Under the pieces are notes generated by a model, which had not been told where the DNA came from, ran no database searches, and was given only the letters and a program-made list of their open reading frames with translations. From Gastrodia elata (Eukaryota; Streptophyta; Magnoliopsida; Asparagales; Orchidaceae), in the NCBI GenBank assembly GCA_016760335.1, contig CM028672.1:60056635-60120634 (forward strand): a DNA stretch of 64,000 nt, read 5' to 3'. Below are positions 1-14,291 of this stretch, in pieces. The position numbers were made by a program, and so were the translations under genes. Each line of letters starts with the position of its first letter. The first letter of the stretch is position 1.

Positions 1-613
1 TGCCACGTGTTCACAAATTAGCATCTCCATAATAGACTAGGAGATGTTACATTCTTCGTACCCCAGATGATGGGCAGTCCACCGACTACCAAAACTGACG
101 TTAACGGTGAGAAAGATTGAACGGGAACCATACCAGCTTACATCTTTATTTGGGTTGGTAATTTTTATATTATTTGAGATTAGTTATTTGGATTATTTCA
201 GCAATCATAATCATACAAATCATTATTTTCTAAAGCTAAAAATATAGAGATGGAGAGTAAACCCTGAACTCTCATTTGAAAAATGAGAGTTTATAGATTA
301 AGCTACATCCCAAATTAATATATTTTTTTTTGATAAAGTGCAAACATTATTGCTTAAAAAAATAATTAATAATTTTTAATCTTATTTCAAACCAAATTGT
401 TATGCCAATTATATATTTAACAAAAATGGTTTGATTTAAATAATTGGATGATGTTGATAGATGAGGATAAAGAATAGGGTTAGTTTACTTTTGATATTGC
501 ATAATTGTTAGGGATAATAATTTCAGTTTAAAGTTATATAATTTGTTTTGCCCAAATAATCATGTCATTTTAAATTTAAATAAAATTGATAAAAATGATA
601 TCATAATATTATC

Positions 614-648
<35 letters not shown>

Positions 649-780
649 CTTAAAAAAATATAGTAAAAATATTGTAAATAAATTTACCCAGTAAAAGGAA
701 TATTGCAATTTTATTAAGCCTAACATCCTAAGCTAAACGACATATAATTAATTATTAGTTAAAAAATCTTTGATATCTTA
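1..780. other. AT-rich upstream flank, no gene seen
   Basis: No convincing reading frame. The stretch is strongly AT-rich and holds a (TA)n run at about 617-648. The first 130 bases are less AT-rich and could be the edge of a neighbouring gene or repeat, but I recognise nothing in them. Confidence 0.6.
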
Positions 781-959
781 TTGGATTCCGACCTTGTGAG
801 ACCCACCACCCCAATCTCACGTGATCCCTCGTCGTTAGCCCTATAACAGGCGGGTACCGGTTCTCCTTCGCATATTCCTTGGTTTTCCCCGCCTCCCATT
901 CCTTTGTCGTTCCCTCAGTCTACCTTTTTTTTTTTCATCCTCCTCTCTCCCAATCTCCT
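781..959 (+). promoter_or_regulatory. Proximal promoter and 5' leader of the farnesyl diphosphate synthase gene
   Basis: Base composition shifts from AT-rich to C/T-rich just before the start codon. A perfect G-box palindrome (CACGTG, within TCACGTGA) lies at 818-823, about 140 bases before the ATG. The leader then has pyrimidine runs (a T tract near 926-935 and CT-rich blocks) typical of plant 5' leaders. CTATAAC at 841 is only a weak TATA-like match, so the transcription start is not placed. G-boxes bind bZIP and bHLH factors in plants; light, ABA or jasmonate control would be inference from that motif alone. Confidence 0.5.
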
Positions 960-3900
960 ATGGCGGATGCAAACGGGAAGCCGGTGAATCTCAAATCCAG
1001 CTTCCTCCAGATCTACTCCCAGCTCAAATCTGAGCTCCTCAATGACCCTGCCTTCAGCTTCACCGAAGATTCTCGGCAATGGATCGATACGGTATGGTCT
1101 GTTTCTTTTAGTCGGTAAGCCTTATGTATCAGAAATTTCGGAAGCCAGAATGCTGCTTCGAGGCTATATATTTTTGTTTATTCTTGTTTGGTTTCCATCA
1201 TTGAATGCGTACAGATCTCCTTGAAACGTTTTATAATTTGTTTTATTAGGGATATGTTTGAGGATTTCGTATTGGCCTAAACATCTTATTTAATGAAAAC
1301 GTGGATCTGTTGTTTGAAAAAAATTTGGCATTTGCGCAGCTGAAATTGCTGCAATGTTCTTTCGCTGTGACCATATGATTGCTTTGTTTGAAATTGTTCT
1401 GGATGGAATGATGTTCTTAAACTTTTTGTCGGAGCTGTCTTGTTATTTTCTTGCTGGTAGGATTGTGATAGCATAGGTAAATGATGAAAAAAATCATTTG
1501 GATCAGTAAAGGCATTGATTTTAGTCAAATTGAAACATCTGGCCTTATTTATGTTAGGTAAATTCTCAATTTGAGGGCTTCGTGAAACATCATCCCAAGT
1601 TTTGGGGTACGCAAGTGGCAGTTATTTTGTTTCTCATTGAAAGCACCTATTGAATGTATTTTGTTTCTGTTTCTGAATATGGTTAAGCAAATTTAAAAGT
1701 TAGTAATTTATTAAGCAACGAAACATTTAAAGTGTGCACTTTATTAAGCAAATTTAAAAATTAGCAATTAGTTTGTCTCTCTTTGAAAGCAGCTAATGCC
1801 GTATCTACTTGCGGATGCCTCATACAGAAAGAAATGTGCTGCTGTAAAGGGAACTATTTGTCTCCACAGAGTGCTTTAAGATGATGTATCTATTGGTTAT
1901 TCATTAAATCTTGCTAGAGTTTTTGTAAAAGTTAGTAATTTATTAAGCAATGAAACTTGAAGAATACAAGTTTTTTGGATAATAAATAATTGTTTTTTAT
2001 GTCCATTGTTGTTCAAAAGGCTTGTTATTTATATAGCTGGTGGTCTGCTCAAAAGGATGCTCATGTTCAGCTCAATTGTCAAAAGGGCAAATTCAGACAC
2101 AAATAAATCATTGTTCAATCATGTTTGACACATTAAAACATCAAAAAGTTAGTACTTTATATATAAAGATGATTTTCCCAATAACCCTCTTTATTTTTTT
2201 TAACATTGCAAAATTTTTCTTAAGTATTTAACACAAGATTTATATTTATAAAAATGCAACCAAGTTTTCATCAATAAACATAAATTTAATGCTATTTGTA
2301 CTATTTTAAGATGTTTTATTTTCAAATATAATTAAAGATGATTGTATTTTTAAAAGTCAGATGCAAAATATGTGATTGTCTAATTTAATGTTATACAAGT
2401 AATCATTTTTTATATCTAATTATATATGCTTATAATTTTTTAAATATATTTTTAAATTATATTATTTTTATATAATATTTGTATATATTTGTGATCTGAA
2501 TTATATCTGTATTATACTAATACCTTTAAGATATTAGAGTGAATATATTGTTGCAATATATAAATTGAAGGTTTATAAGAATTCTAAATGTTATATTTCT
2601 CACCAACCCTAATCTTGGAGTCCTTTAGTTAGTCTTATTTTCTTATCAATATTCAGATTATGTTGGATACAAGAGCTTAATACGAACCCTATTTTTATGG
2701 CTGTAAAAGTTGATCTCATTTGTGTTTTACGTGGTGGTTGATTCTCATTTGTGTGCTGATAGATTTTAAATAAATTTAAAGTTTTTGATACATTATAGGG
2801 GATTGGGTAATGGAGCAGTATTACAACATTATTTATAGCAGGACTCAATTAATCTAAAATGCCAAAATCTCTATCAATTTTCAGAAGGTTCAATGAGAAA
2901 TTGAACGAATTAAGAAATATTAATGAGGAAAAATGATAGAACTAGTAAGAAGTATTAATGAGGAAAAAATATAGAACAATTAAGTCGTTGATTCAATTTT
3001 TTATATTTATCGTTTTACACATCCTCCTCTCCCATGACCATCATAGCCATTGGCGTAATGCCACTTGACTCTTTAACAACTCTCTAATGAATGCGAATCT
3101 TTTCTTAAAACCCAAAAAATTAAAACAAAGCCAATTCAGTCAAATCTATTTTGGCATGTACCATTTTCAGAGGAATATTTTTTTTAAATCTAAAGAGAAG
3201 TTTTTATTTATTTTCTTTATTGTTCAGCTTGGAGGGGATGCTTAAGAAAAAATCTACAATTGAAAGAGAAAATAGTATTTTCCTTATAGCTAAATATTGC
3301 AGTTTCATTTGGTGTTAAAAATGTTATTGGCTAATGGTTCTGTATTGTTTATGTTCTCAAGGGACTAATATAGTCAAATCAGTGTCTTGTAGCTTAGATG
3401 AGGATTAGAAATTGTTATGATAATATATTAGATGTACTTAATGTCTTGCAAATAAATTGTAGATTTGCAATTTATTATATATTTGAAGTTGTGTTCCGAT
3501 TCTCTTATTTTGGTAATTACTTTTTCATTATATTAGTTGCCTAATCTTGATTTGTCTTAGTATATCACTTAGGAATCATCAGTTTTTACTGACTGATCAT
3601 GCTTTTGCTACAGATGCTGGACTATAATGTACCGGGAGGTGAGGAGCTTTCTTAGAAGTTATTATCTATGTTATTATATTAAGCTGGCCATTTGGTCTGT
3701 GAAGAGAATTCAAAAGTGCACGCTTTAAATTTTCCGTTTTACTGTAGGGAAGCTGAACCGTGGTATCTCTGTGGTTGATAGCTACGAAATTCTTAAAGGA
3801 GATCATCTCAGTGATGAAGAGTTTTTCCTTGCAGCTGTTCTGGGTTGGTGTGTTGAATGGGTAAGCATGTTGGTTAACATTTCCTGAATTGACTTTTTTA

Positions 3901-6900
3901 TGCTATTTATTATGGCGCAGGTAAAAATCCAATTTTAATATCTATATCTATCTATTTATCTATATATATATATATACTTATATATATATATATATATATA
4001 TAACTGTTGTTCTATATGTTTTTTTTTTTAATATAGCTTCAAGCATATTTTCTCGTTCTTGACGATATAATGGACAATTCCTACACCAGGCGTGGTCAGC
4101 CTTGCTGGTTTAGATTACCCAAGGTATCCCAACTTATAACATCTTATAAGTATTGTTAAAATTTACATTATATTATACTTGTCTCACTACATACTTTTTT
4201 CAGTTTTTAAATGTACATGTTATTAAATAATAGATGCATTTCAAAATAGACTTTCAACTATTTAATCTTGGAAAAATGGTGTTAATGTCTAGTAGTTGAG
4301 GTTTTGGAATAGAAATCTTGCAGCAATTCTATTCCTACATATAGCACTTTTCTTATTGAGGTTTACATTCTTTGGAAAAAAAACTATTTCAAGTGATCAA
4401 ATTAGTCCCTGACTGTTTATTGCCCGATTTTGTTCTTCAGTGGTCAAATTTAATCCCAAATTAGATCAAAACTGGTTTTCCATTGATATCAAATTTAAAA
4501 GTTAAGGATTAAATCGGGTTTCAAATTGAAAAGTTGGGGACTAAATTTGGGAATATTTGGTGCTCTTGGACAAATTTTGTTAACTTGAACAGAGGCATTG
4601 TATTGATAAAGTGTCTTTTGTTAATAATCAAGTGATTATATAGTCAATACCATATTGACGTTAAACTTAACCGATGGAAATTGTACCATTAAGTGGGCAA
4701 GTAGTACACATGCACCATTAAACTTGACGGAAATCATTCATTTTATTGTCTTAATAATTTTAGGAATTTTAATCTATATCATTATCTTTAATTCATGAAA
4801 ATACCTTTTTTTCTTTAATGAATAATTTTTTGTGGTTTTCAAAAAAAAATTTGTTACCTGTTTGTTCTGACATATTTCATTTTCCGTTTCTTTACCATTT
4901 TCTAACTATTCATTGGTTTTATTATGTAAAGCTTGAGATAACAATGAGAACAAACATTCTAATAATAGTAAGTGTCTCTCTGAGTGTGTTTTGGATCTAA
5001 ATAAATATTTAGTTCCTTTGGAATTTGATATGAATAATTTCTGTTTGAGCGATACTACATATGAACTTCATTTTGGAGCGGTCTCAAATTTTCTAATCGT
5101 ACAATATTTTATCCTCCAAGATTTTTAATCATTTGGGCCTAAAATTATTTCCTTTTAGTCTTGCCAAATCTTCACTGCATGACTCTAATCTCATTTAAAA
5201 TTTTATTTAAGGTAGAAAAAAAACGTAGAACAAACTTCAGCGATTTTGTTCACCCATTGGAAAATGCATATGCGATTTTGGTGAGCTTTACAACCAAATC
5301 TCATTTACAAACAACGTAGACCAAACTTTAGCGTTTTTGATCACGCATTGGAAAATGCATATGTGATTTTGGTGAGCTTTTTCAACCAAATGGACACATT
5401 TATTCTCCAAATTTCTCTACTAATTTGATGAAACAACTTATCACCAACACTTCTTTTCTGAATTGTAAAAGAGTGACAAAACATGGTAATTTCTGTATGA
5501 CTCATTTTTTTTTGTTGCTAAGTTCACTATCCATTTTATGTATTTTTTGTGAATTATCAGCACATACTGATTTTTAACCAATCAAGCAGAACAATTTCCT
5601 ATGATTTTCATTGTAGATCTGTAATATATTGAGATGCAAGGAGTCAGGGATTTGAACATCCCTGTTCAGTCATTTTTGTTTTAGAGCGATGAACATGTAG
5701 GAACATGTAGCAACGGAAATACGGAGGGATCTCCAGTTTTATTACATTTGGAAGCAAAAACTAACAGGCAACAAAAATAGAGAAACTTGAAAACACAAAA
5801 TCGGGAAAAAGCTATGGAGCTACACCACAAAGAGCTTTATTATGAAAAATAAGAAAAGATACAAGAGAATTTCACTCTCTTAGATCTCTCAGTGCATTTC
5901 CCTGCCCACACTGGCAACTTATTTATCACAGCTCATAACTTCCATAGTCCTTTTGCCTTTCAATTAAGACATCACATACATGCATTCACACCATCACAAA
6001 CCCTAAGACATCTCTTAAGCATTCATAACCCAGCAAATTTTCCCCAAAAAAGTCTCCATCTGACTCTAGGAACCTTGGATGCTTGCCACGTGTCACACAT
6101 TTGCCTCATGGGCATGCCTCGTGCCCAAGTAGCCACCCCCTGCGCGTCAAAACATCTTCAAGATTCTGCATTCGTCGCTTGGCGTGTCGTTGAGCTCAAT
6201 CGCGGGTCCTATGGTTCACGCAATTCTTCTTGAAATACATAGACCGCTCAGGTGAGCTCAAGCGCACGGACCTTTGGTTTGAATTTTTGCTTTTGCGTAT
6301 GGCTTTGCACAAGTGCCCAGGTCTCGGTCTTGGCTTTGTTGTTTGTGAATGTGCTGACGCTTTGGCATGCCATAACACCCAAGCCTTACCTTGCTATATT
6401 TATCAACACCTCCAATGCTTGGGCATGCTCAAGTGAACGCACCTCAATTCTTAAACAATGTTCTTGTGCTTGGGTGGCCCAAGCACTCCCAAGCGCCGGG
6501 CTCGCTGCCTAGTCTAGGTTTTTCAATATGCTTTGTCTTAACTTGATTCGATTCGCGTCCAGTTTGCACCCGTTGATCCATTACTAACCCGAAGCCACTC
6601 TAAGCCTTGTAATCTGTCTTATGGTTCATACCAAGGCCTCTCCATTGCACATGAGGCTTCACCACATCTAGATCCAGCTCGTATAACACATTCTAGATGT
6701 GTCCAGGTGCACCCAAACTTGTCGTTCCATCTTGGACTGCACTCGAGGCTCAACAAAATACAACAATCTCTCAGTTAGAGACTAAGTGCAGGCCACCATC
6801 TCACAATCTTCTTCACAATGGCAGCACCCTTCATAGTTCTTTAGGCATTGTATGGCTCAACACCGCCTTTCATCACATGCTATGCCTCACTATTGCGTCA

Positions 6901-9900
6901 AACAAACCCGAGTAGTCAAAGCTTGGCTTGTCCTGGATGTCTTGTGCATGTGCCACAACGAGACTTGCTGCCAATGGGTCTCCTCCTCACCCACTTTTGA
7001 AGAGTAGTATTATTTCTTCTAGTAGGTAGCTCCTCTAAGTCCCATGCTAAACTTAATGTCGGTGGCTACACCTTGCCACCCTTAGTATGTCCCCACTTAC
7101 TTGTAATGACCCTAGGTCATTATAAGGCAAACATTGAAATTCCGATTCGTTATTCTCTCGCAAATTTCAGTTTTCCGTTAAAACTCCCGCTAAAATTTGA
7201 TTTTTCAGTTTCAATTCTTAATTTAGAAAGTTTTAGAATTCGTTTAGAACTGAAATTTGAAATTTAAAATCGTCATTAACGCATATTTAAATCGGTAAAG
7301 CATAACTTCCCCATTAAGACTAATATTTAAGGCTGTCCCTCTTTGAAACCGAAAACAAATAAAAGCACCGTTGTATTAAGACACATACTTAATGTAATTA
7401 CCGTAACTTGCGGCTAATGAGCCGAATAAATCGGACGTGCGTTACATACGCACGTCCTATTTATTCGGGAAGAGACGGAAGACCCTCACCACTCGAGCAA
7501 ACCCCCTCTCCTCTTAGTCATTCGACCTCCCTACAGCACGGACGAACCGCATCCGACGGGAGCTTAGCAGGCGAGCGAATGATCCTTACCTGCGACCGAT
7601 GAAAGGACGCAGACAGGAGCGCAGTCGACTCGATCCGACCCTCCCATCTCGGCGCCGACTTCGTCCGCTCGACCTCTTGCCTGCGCACGATCCTGGTTCC
7701 GCTCTGCATCGACTACCCTCTGCGTCAATTCGTCCGCTCGATCATAAGGTTTCTGTCGAGCCTCTTTTAAGGATAAAACATATATATATATATATATATA
7801 TAAATGTACATATATATATAAATGTACATATATATATGTATATATATGTATATGTATATATATAGTAATAATAATAATAATAATAACAAATAATTTTTAT
7901 AAATAGACTTAGAAACTTATTTTTGATATCATAAAAAAATATATATATTTATATACCTTTAACATTTTAATGATATAAATCTAATAATTATCAACAATTA
8001 GTCATATTTAATCACTTAACCTAAGACTAGGTTTTTGATTATTTTGCTTTATGAAGTATTAAAATGATTAATAATAATATTGCAGTACTATGATTAGATC
8101 TTACTAGCTAACATTAGGAAGATCTCTAATCAGTCCAAATCAGCTATTTGATAAATTCTGGAGTCAGTTATAATTTTAATCAAATATAAATATTGTCAAC
8201 CTCCTATCCTAACTTATACCTTAATGGAGAATACGCCTTTAAATTTTAAGCTTAAATATAGTAAATTAGAGCTATGAATTGAACTTTTTCATCATATAAT
8301 CCACTCTCATGAGATTTAGATTTTAGTAACCAACTAAAGACAAATTGGGGAATACGAATACTAGTTTTAAATCTTGTAAATAGATAGTTTCATAGATTAA
8401 TAAAATCTCAATTATAATTTTTGCAGACACGTCAAGTTGTGAGTGATTCATCTAGTTAAGTCAAACACAAAAGGTACACTAGATATTACTTTTATGTTTT
8501 TCTATGCTTTCTATCTTTTTGCTGCTTAAGCATCACTTTGAACCTGTTTTATATTGTTGTGTTTTTCTCTTACTGCTATGTATATTGTGAATGTTGCAAA
8601 GGGTTCCAATACGGATGTTAAATTAAGTTAGGGACGGGGCTAGTCCATCAGGAGTCATAAGGGTGCCATTTAGAACCTTGAGGGGGCCTAGATGAAGGTC
8701 ATGCTTAACTGCATATATGATTCCATCTGGAGCCTTTAACGGGGGCCCAGGTGAAGGATACCATCTGGAGCCTTGAGAGAGGCCTAGGTGAAGGTGCCAT
8801 CTGGAGCTTTTAACGGGGGCCCAGGTGAAGGATACCATCTGGAGCCTTGAGAGAGGTCCAGGTGAAGGTGCCATCTGGAGCCTTTAACGGGGGCCCAGGT
8901 GAAGGATACCATCTGGAGCCTTGAGAGAGGCCCAGGTGAAGGTGCCATCTGGAGTCTTTAATGGGGCCCAGGTGAAGGACATGTTTAATTGCAATCTCAC
9001 GGTTCTGGCCTTGCCCAACAGAACCACTAATATTGCTTCATAATATCAAGTCATAAACATAAACATGAATTTTACGCTATATTATTGCTTTTCCTTTTTG
9101 AAAACTTGGCATGTGCAAGAACAGTTATTTTGCAGGAGACATATTTATCTTCTTGTTTTTGAAACACATTATTTCCCACAGTTATTATTATTTTGCTTCC
9201 CGCTCTGCTTTAAGTATATTTTTAATATTTTTTGTATTTAGAATGTGCACTAAGGCATTATTTTTATAATGCCAGATCAACTACAGTTGGAGGCGGTTGA
9301 TATAATCTAAGGGCATAGCGCGGGAAAATAACTGCTCATTCCAGGATTAATAATTTGATGTGTAATGAATTTCATGTAATAAATTTTTGGATATTATATG
9401 CTTTAAATTGAATGAATGATATTTATTATATCTGAATGGCTTTGGATGTCAGTTTAATTACTATTTTACCTAACTGTCAATATGATCATGCGGAAAGATG
9501 CATTCGATGTTAGTTTGGTTGTTACCAACCTAACATGGGTCATCACAGTACTTACTTCTGCACATCACAACCCGAAAGGCTTCTTGGGCTCAACCTTTGG
9601 TGCCTGAGGCTCGACTTGCCTCACCCGAGCCTCCTTTCCAATATCTCTTTGACTACCAAACTCCTTGTCAAGAGCGAACTTGACTCTCATCTATTGCATT
9701 TTCACATCTTTTGAGAGGAGAGATTTGAACTCTCTCGCTGTGCCATTTTGACCCATGCATCGCTGTTGAAGTCGATCCCGTCACAGACATTTACTCTTTT
9801 TGGCTTCCTCTTGCTATGACTAGCACACCTTTGATCACTTTCCAGGAGTCCTCCATGACCTTGGTCACATATTCGGCTTAATAGTTGGCCAACAAAGGCT

Positions 9901-12900
9901 AGGCTCTTTTGAAAATGCCAGACGCCCTTCATTTGCATAGTTGCTCCCATCCAACAGTCTAACGTTCACGTCTCCTTGCCCTATCATGCTGCAAGCAACA
10001 CATAGGTCACGTCTCCAATGCTCATGCATCTTTGCTCACTTGTACTGTAGTTTCTGAACATCGCCTTATTAGGTGTCACATGACACAATGCTCTCGAATT
10101 CACCATCAAAGACGTCTCATCTAGGGACAAGGCCAAAAGTTCTCAAGTTTCGTCATCAAACTTGACATTCACTTAGCTTAATAGACTCATGACAATGTTG
10201 AAGCTGTTCATATGCTCCATCACCAAGCCACACTCCGCCATCTTCATGTTGAACAACCTCTTCAACAAGAGTACTTTGTTTAATGTCAAAGCTTTTCGTA
10301 CATCCTCGTCAAGCTAGCTATTAGATTCACAGTAGTTTCAAGTTTTCAATGTTGAATGCCGCATGAGGTTAAGGATCTTCCATTCTTTGTTGCTTATTCA
10401 TTGCGATTTCTTCTTGATCCCTTCTAACAGAAGATACAACTTTCTTTGGTACAACATATCTTCCATCTACATTTTTTTAAAATGCAAAGTTCTTTCCATT
10501 GAACTTCTCCATGTTGAACCTTATCTCTTCTACCATGTTTCCACTTGAATAAAGCTCGATCATTTCTGATACTAGTCGTTACGGATTTGAACACTTCTTT
10601 TTAGTCATCCTCGTCTTAGTACTCGCGAGTAACAGAAACACCGAGGGATCACCTACTTCATCACCTTTGGAAGCATAAGCCAACAAGCAGCCAAAAACAG
10701 GAAAAAGTGCAAAAACAGAGAAAGCTGCAAACACAAATTTTATTGGGAAAATCCCTAGATTGGGAAAACCTATGGAGTCTCATCACAAAAAATTAAACTA
10801 TGAAAAATATGATAAAAAAATACATGCGAATATCATTCTTTAGGAGCTCTCAAATCATTTCTCAATCCACATACAACCTTTTCTTCTTCATAGCTTATAG
10901 CTTCGACAAACCCTTTGCCTTGTAGCCACCACAACACATACTTGCACTCACACCATTACAAATTCTAAGACACCACTTGGGTATTTATAGCCCATTATAT
11001 AGCTCTCAAAAGTCTCCATTTGACAATAGGAACCTTAGATGCTTTCCATGTGTCACACATGCCCCACATGGGCATGCCATGTGTCCAAGTAGCCACCCCC
11101 TATGCACCAAAATGTCTTTAGCCTGGACAAAGACCGGCGCTTGGGCCCGCCCAAGCCTCGGTTTCTGAAAAATACCTCACTTAGGTGTGCCCGACCGCTG
11201 AGCTCTCGGCCCAGACTAGGTTCTTCAACATACTTTGGCTCAACTTAATTTGTATCACATCCATCTCGCACCCAGTTGATTCGTAACTAACCCGAAGTCA
11301 CTCCAAGTCTTGCAACTGTCACATGTTCTATACCAAGGCCACCCTATTGCGCTTGAAATTTCATCACATCCAACTCTTGCTGGTATTAACACATTTTAGT
11401 TGTGTATCCTGGTGCACTCAAACTTGCTGCATCATCTTAGGCTGCACATGAGGCTCCACAAAATTGTTTCGTGGCAATTTACTATTTCTTATTTTAAAAT
11501 CAAAATGCTTATTGCTCAAGTCATTATAAATGTGAAGCTTTTGGGAAAATTCAAGAAGGATTATCATTATTTCAATCCAATTCAAATAAGTAATTATTGT
11601 CTAGCATTCTCAATGAATGGCACAAATAATAGTTCCTCTCGGCTGAACTTATGTGTGAAGGAAAGCAAGAACTTGAATTGTAGTTCGGGAAAACTTTAGA
11701 CCAAGCGGAGCCAAGGCAAATTTTTCTGACAAAGGGAAAAAAGACGATTTTGTCTTTGTTAGGATCAAGGTCATGTAGATAAATTAGTAATCCTTAAACT
11801 CTTCAAGTATTTTTAATATTTGGTATTCAGGGGAGTAGATTAATTAAGGTTTATTGTAGTTAAGGGACTGTTAGTTTAAAGATTAAACAGGCTAACTACT
11901 CGATTGCGATTTGGCAGGTAAAAACTTGAAAGCACTGCCGATTGCCTCCATAGCCGAATAGTTTTTTATTCCAACAAAACGTTGGCCAAAGGGGTGGGGG
12001 AATGGTGGGATCAAACTTTAAATTCACAATTTAGTCAAATTTAGAAAAAAAATAAAAAGGGATAGTTACGAATCTATTTGACCTTAATATGCTACTAAGG
12101 TTTATTAATCAATAATAATATTTTATGATAATTAAGAAAAATTATTATTTAGTTATACCTTAGTTAGCATTAATACTAATACTTTTACATTAATTACTGT
12201 ATTTCTAATTAGTAAATTATTATTATATAAAAATTTAAGTTAATTATTACTAATTTTACATGACTATAATTTTATACATTAATTAATCTAAATAAATTAA
12301 TTAATATTAGCTATGCATTACTTAATATTAATATTAACCCAAATATAGTAATTTATGCTAACTAATATAATATTAATTAATTATTGCTAATAATATTGAC
12401 ATTAATTACTAATTATCTAATGTGATGCAATTGCTTTATTAATTTTTACTTAATATTAATATAATTACTTAACACATAGTTATTATTAGTTTACTTTAAT
12501 TAACAAAACAAAAGTTAATTTGTGTTAATCATATTATTTATTAATTTAACAATCATACTATCTTAAATTTTTCTTTTCTTTTAAAATTTCAAAAATATAA
12601 TATTCTAATCTGAGCTAAACGATTTCTCAAGTAATCATTCTTTCTAAACTTAACAATTGAATGACTTGACATCCAAATAACTTGGTAGGCTGGCAAGACT
12701 TGTCTCAACAGCTTAAGCTATTCATGAATTGAACAGCTCTCGGGCACTTTTAGGAATTTGCATTTTGAATTTTGCCAGTGTGAAATGAAAGAGGAAATGA
12801 CTAAGAACCTATCTTGAATTTTAAACAAAAGTGAATAGAGTTATCAACTTTGGAGCCGTTTGTAGATGCTAATCTTTTTAAGAACCCCCACTTGCATGTA

Positions 12901-14258
12901 TAGGTTCTTTTTTGTCGAGCATGAAGAATTTGGTTTTGTAGGGTCATTAATTGTTCCTTTGGAACCTTCTTTCCCTTTTGAGCCTCCCTACGTCGGTTTA
13001 TTTCTTGGCAATCTTAGTTTGGGGAGGAATGGTGGATAAGAGAAAGGGAGGCCTCCCTACAGATGTAGTAATTGTAACTTTAACTAAATTTAACTTTAAA
13101 AATACCTTGAATGTCGAGTAACTTCATCTTTTTGATCAACAAAATAGGATATTAAAAGTAGAAATCTTTAAATATTATGACAGGTTTGCTAGAAAGATTA
13201 TCAAATTGGTTGCCCTTCTTACATGATAGTCAATCTCCTTTATTAAATGATAATCAAAGCTTTTATGCATTCCAATTAATATGTGGAAGTGCTTTATATT
13301 ATGTCCATTGTGTTCACCATGCTTCATATTTTGAAATGACTATTTATATTTGCCCACGACTCTTGCAATTGTGATTTTTATATTTGGTATTTTAGTTACT
13401 CTTATATTAATAAAAATAAAGTTATTTGATCTATTTTAATTCAAGAAGTCGCTTTTTAAATTCCGGTAGAGATCTTTTTGGGGAACTATTAACCACTTTT
13501 TTGACAACAACAAAATTTTGTACTGGGCATAAAAGCTTTGTGTGTTTGCATGTTTGCGTGTCGTCGATAGTTTGTTTCCTTATGCTATTATATAATGCCG
13601 CTACACTGCAATTTCTAGGTTGGTATGATTGCTACAAATGATGGCATTTTACTACGTAACCACATCCCTAGGATCCTCAAACGTCATTTTAGGGATAAAA
13701 CATACTATGTTCATCTACTGGACCTATTTAATGAGGTAATTTTTCCAAAAATATTATTCTTTAGTCTGATATATAGTATTATTTATGTAACCAGTGACAT
13801 ATTTACTTGTATTTTCTATAGGTAGAATTCCAGACAGCTTCTGGTCAGATGCTTGATCTGATTACCACTCATGAAGGAGAGAAGGATCTCTCCAAGTATA
13901 AATTGCCTGTGTATGTGATTAGAAGTGTCATTCTCTTTTCTAGTCTTTTATTTCACGTAATTTTTATTGATGTTTTTTTGCTTACCGATAACTTTAAATT
14001 ACGTATATTTGTTTCTTATGAAGTGCTCTAAATTATATGCAGGTACAATCGCATTGTTCAGTACAAGACTGCATATTATTCCTTTTATCTTCCTGTGAGT
14101 AGCGTTATACCCATGTTTTTGTAAATAGCTGGATAATTCCCATTGTCTGTTTATTTTCTTATGCAGATTAATTTTCACCACTTGAATCACTTATTCTTAG
14201 ACTTGTCTTTATTTGCTGAGTGTATAGATAGCTGCTGAGTCAGCATACATGCATGCGC

Positions 14259-14291
<33 letters not shown>

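Larger units (their letters stand above)
5640..11467 (-). mobile_element. Degraded antisense Ty1-copia retrotransposon in FPS intron 4
   Basis: Two long direct repeats (about 5640-6765 and 10575-11467) act as LTRs. Next to the right copy, on the minus strand, lie a degraded primer-binding site (near 10563-10574, similar to the initiator-Met tRNA type TGGTATCAGAGC) and a gag/protease pseudogene. This order puts the 5' LTR on the right. The interior has no integrase or reverse transcriptase I can read, and other repeats (an LTR-like piece at 7102, a minisatellite at 8723) occupy much of it. The element is therefore old, rearranged and immobile. Its antisense orientation is the commonly tolerated one in plant introns. 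Confidence 0.65.

Noticed and set aside
879..959. N-terminal extension of FPS (27 residues, possible targeting peptide as in long FPS isoforms)
   Set aside because: The frame is open but starts at TTG; no in-frame ATG precedes 960, so the cytosolic-type start is kept.
7408..7865. Overlapping ORFs in GC-rich intron sequence
   Set aside because: GC-rich DNA has few stops by chance; the frames are on both strands and end in microsatellite.
8623..8874. Repetitive minus-strand ORF (GPLSRLQ.. repeats)
   Set aside because: It results from translating the 74-bp minisatellite; unit lengths 38 and 36 happen to sum to near-frame periods.
8723..8980. CRISPR-like array
   Set aside because: Units are contiguous without unique spacers, and the DNA is plant nuclear.
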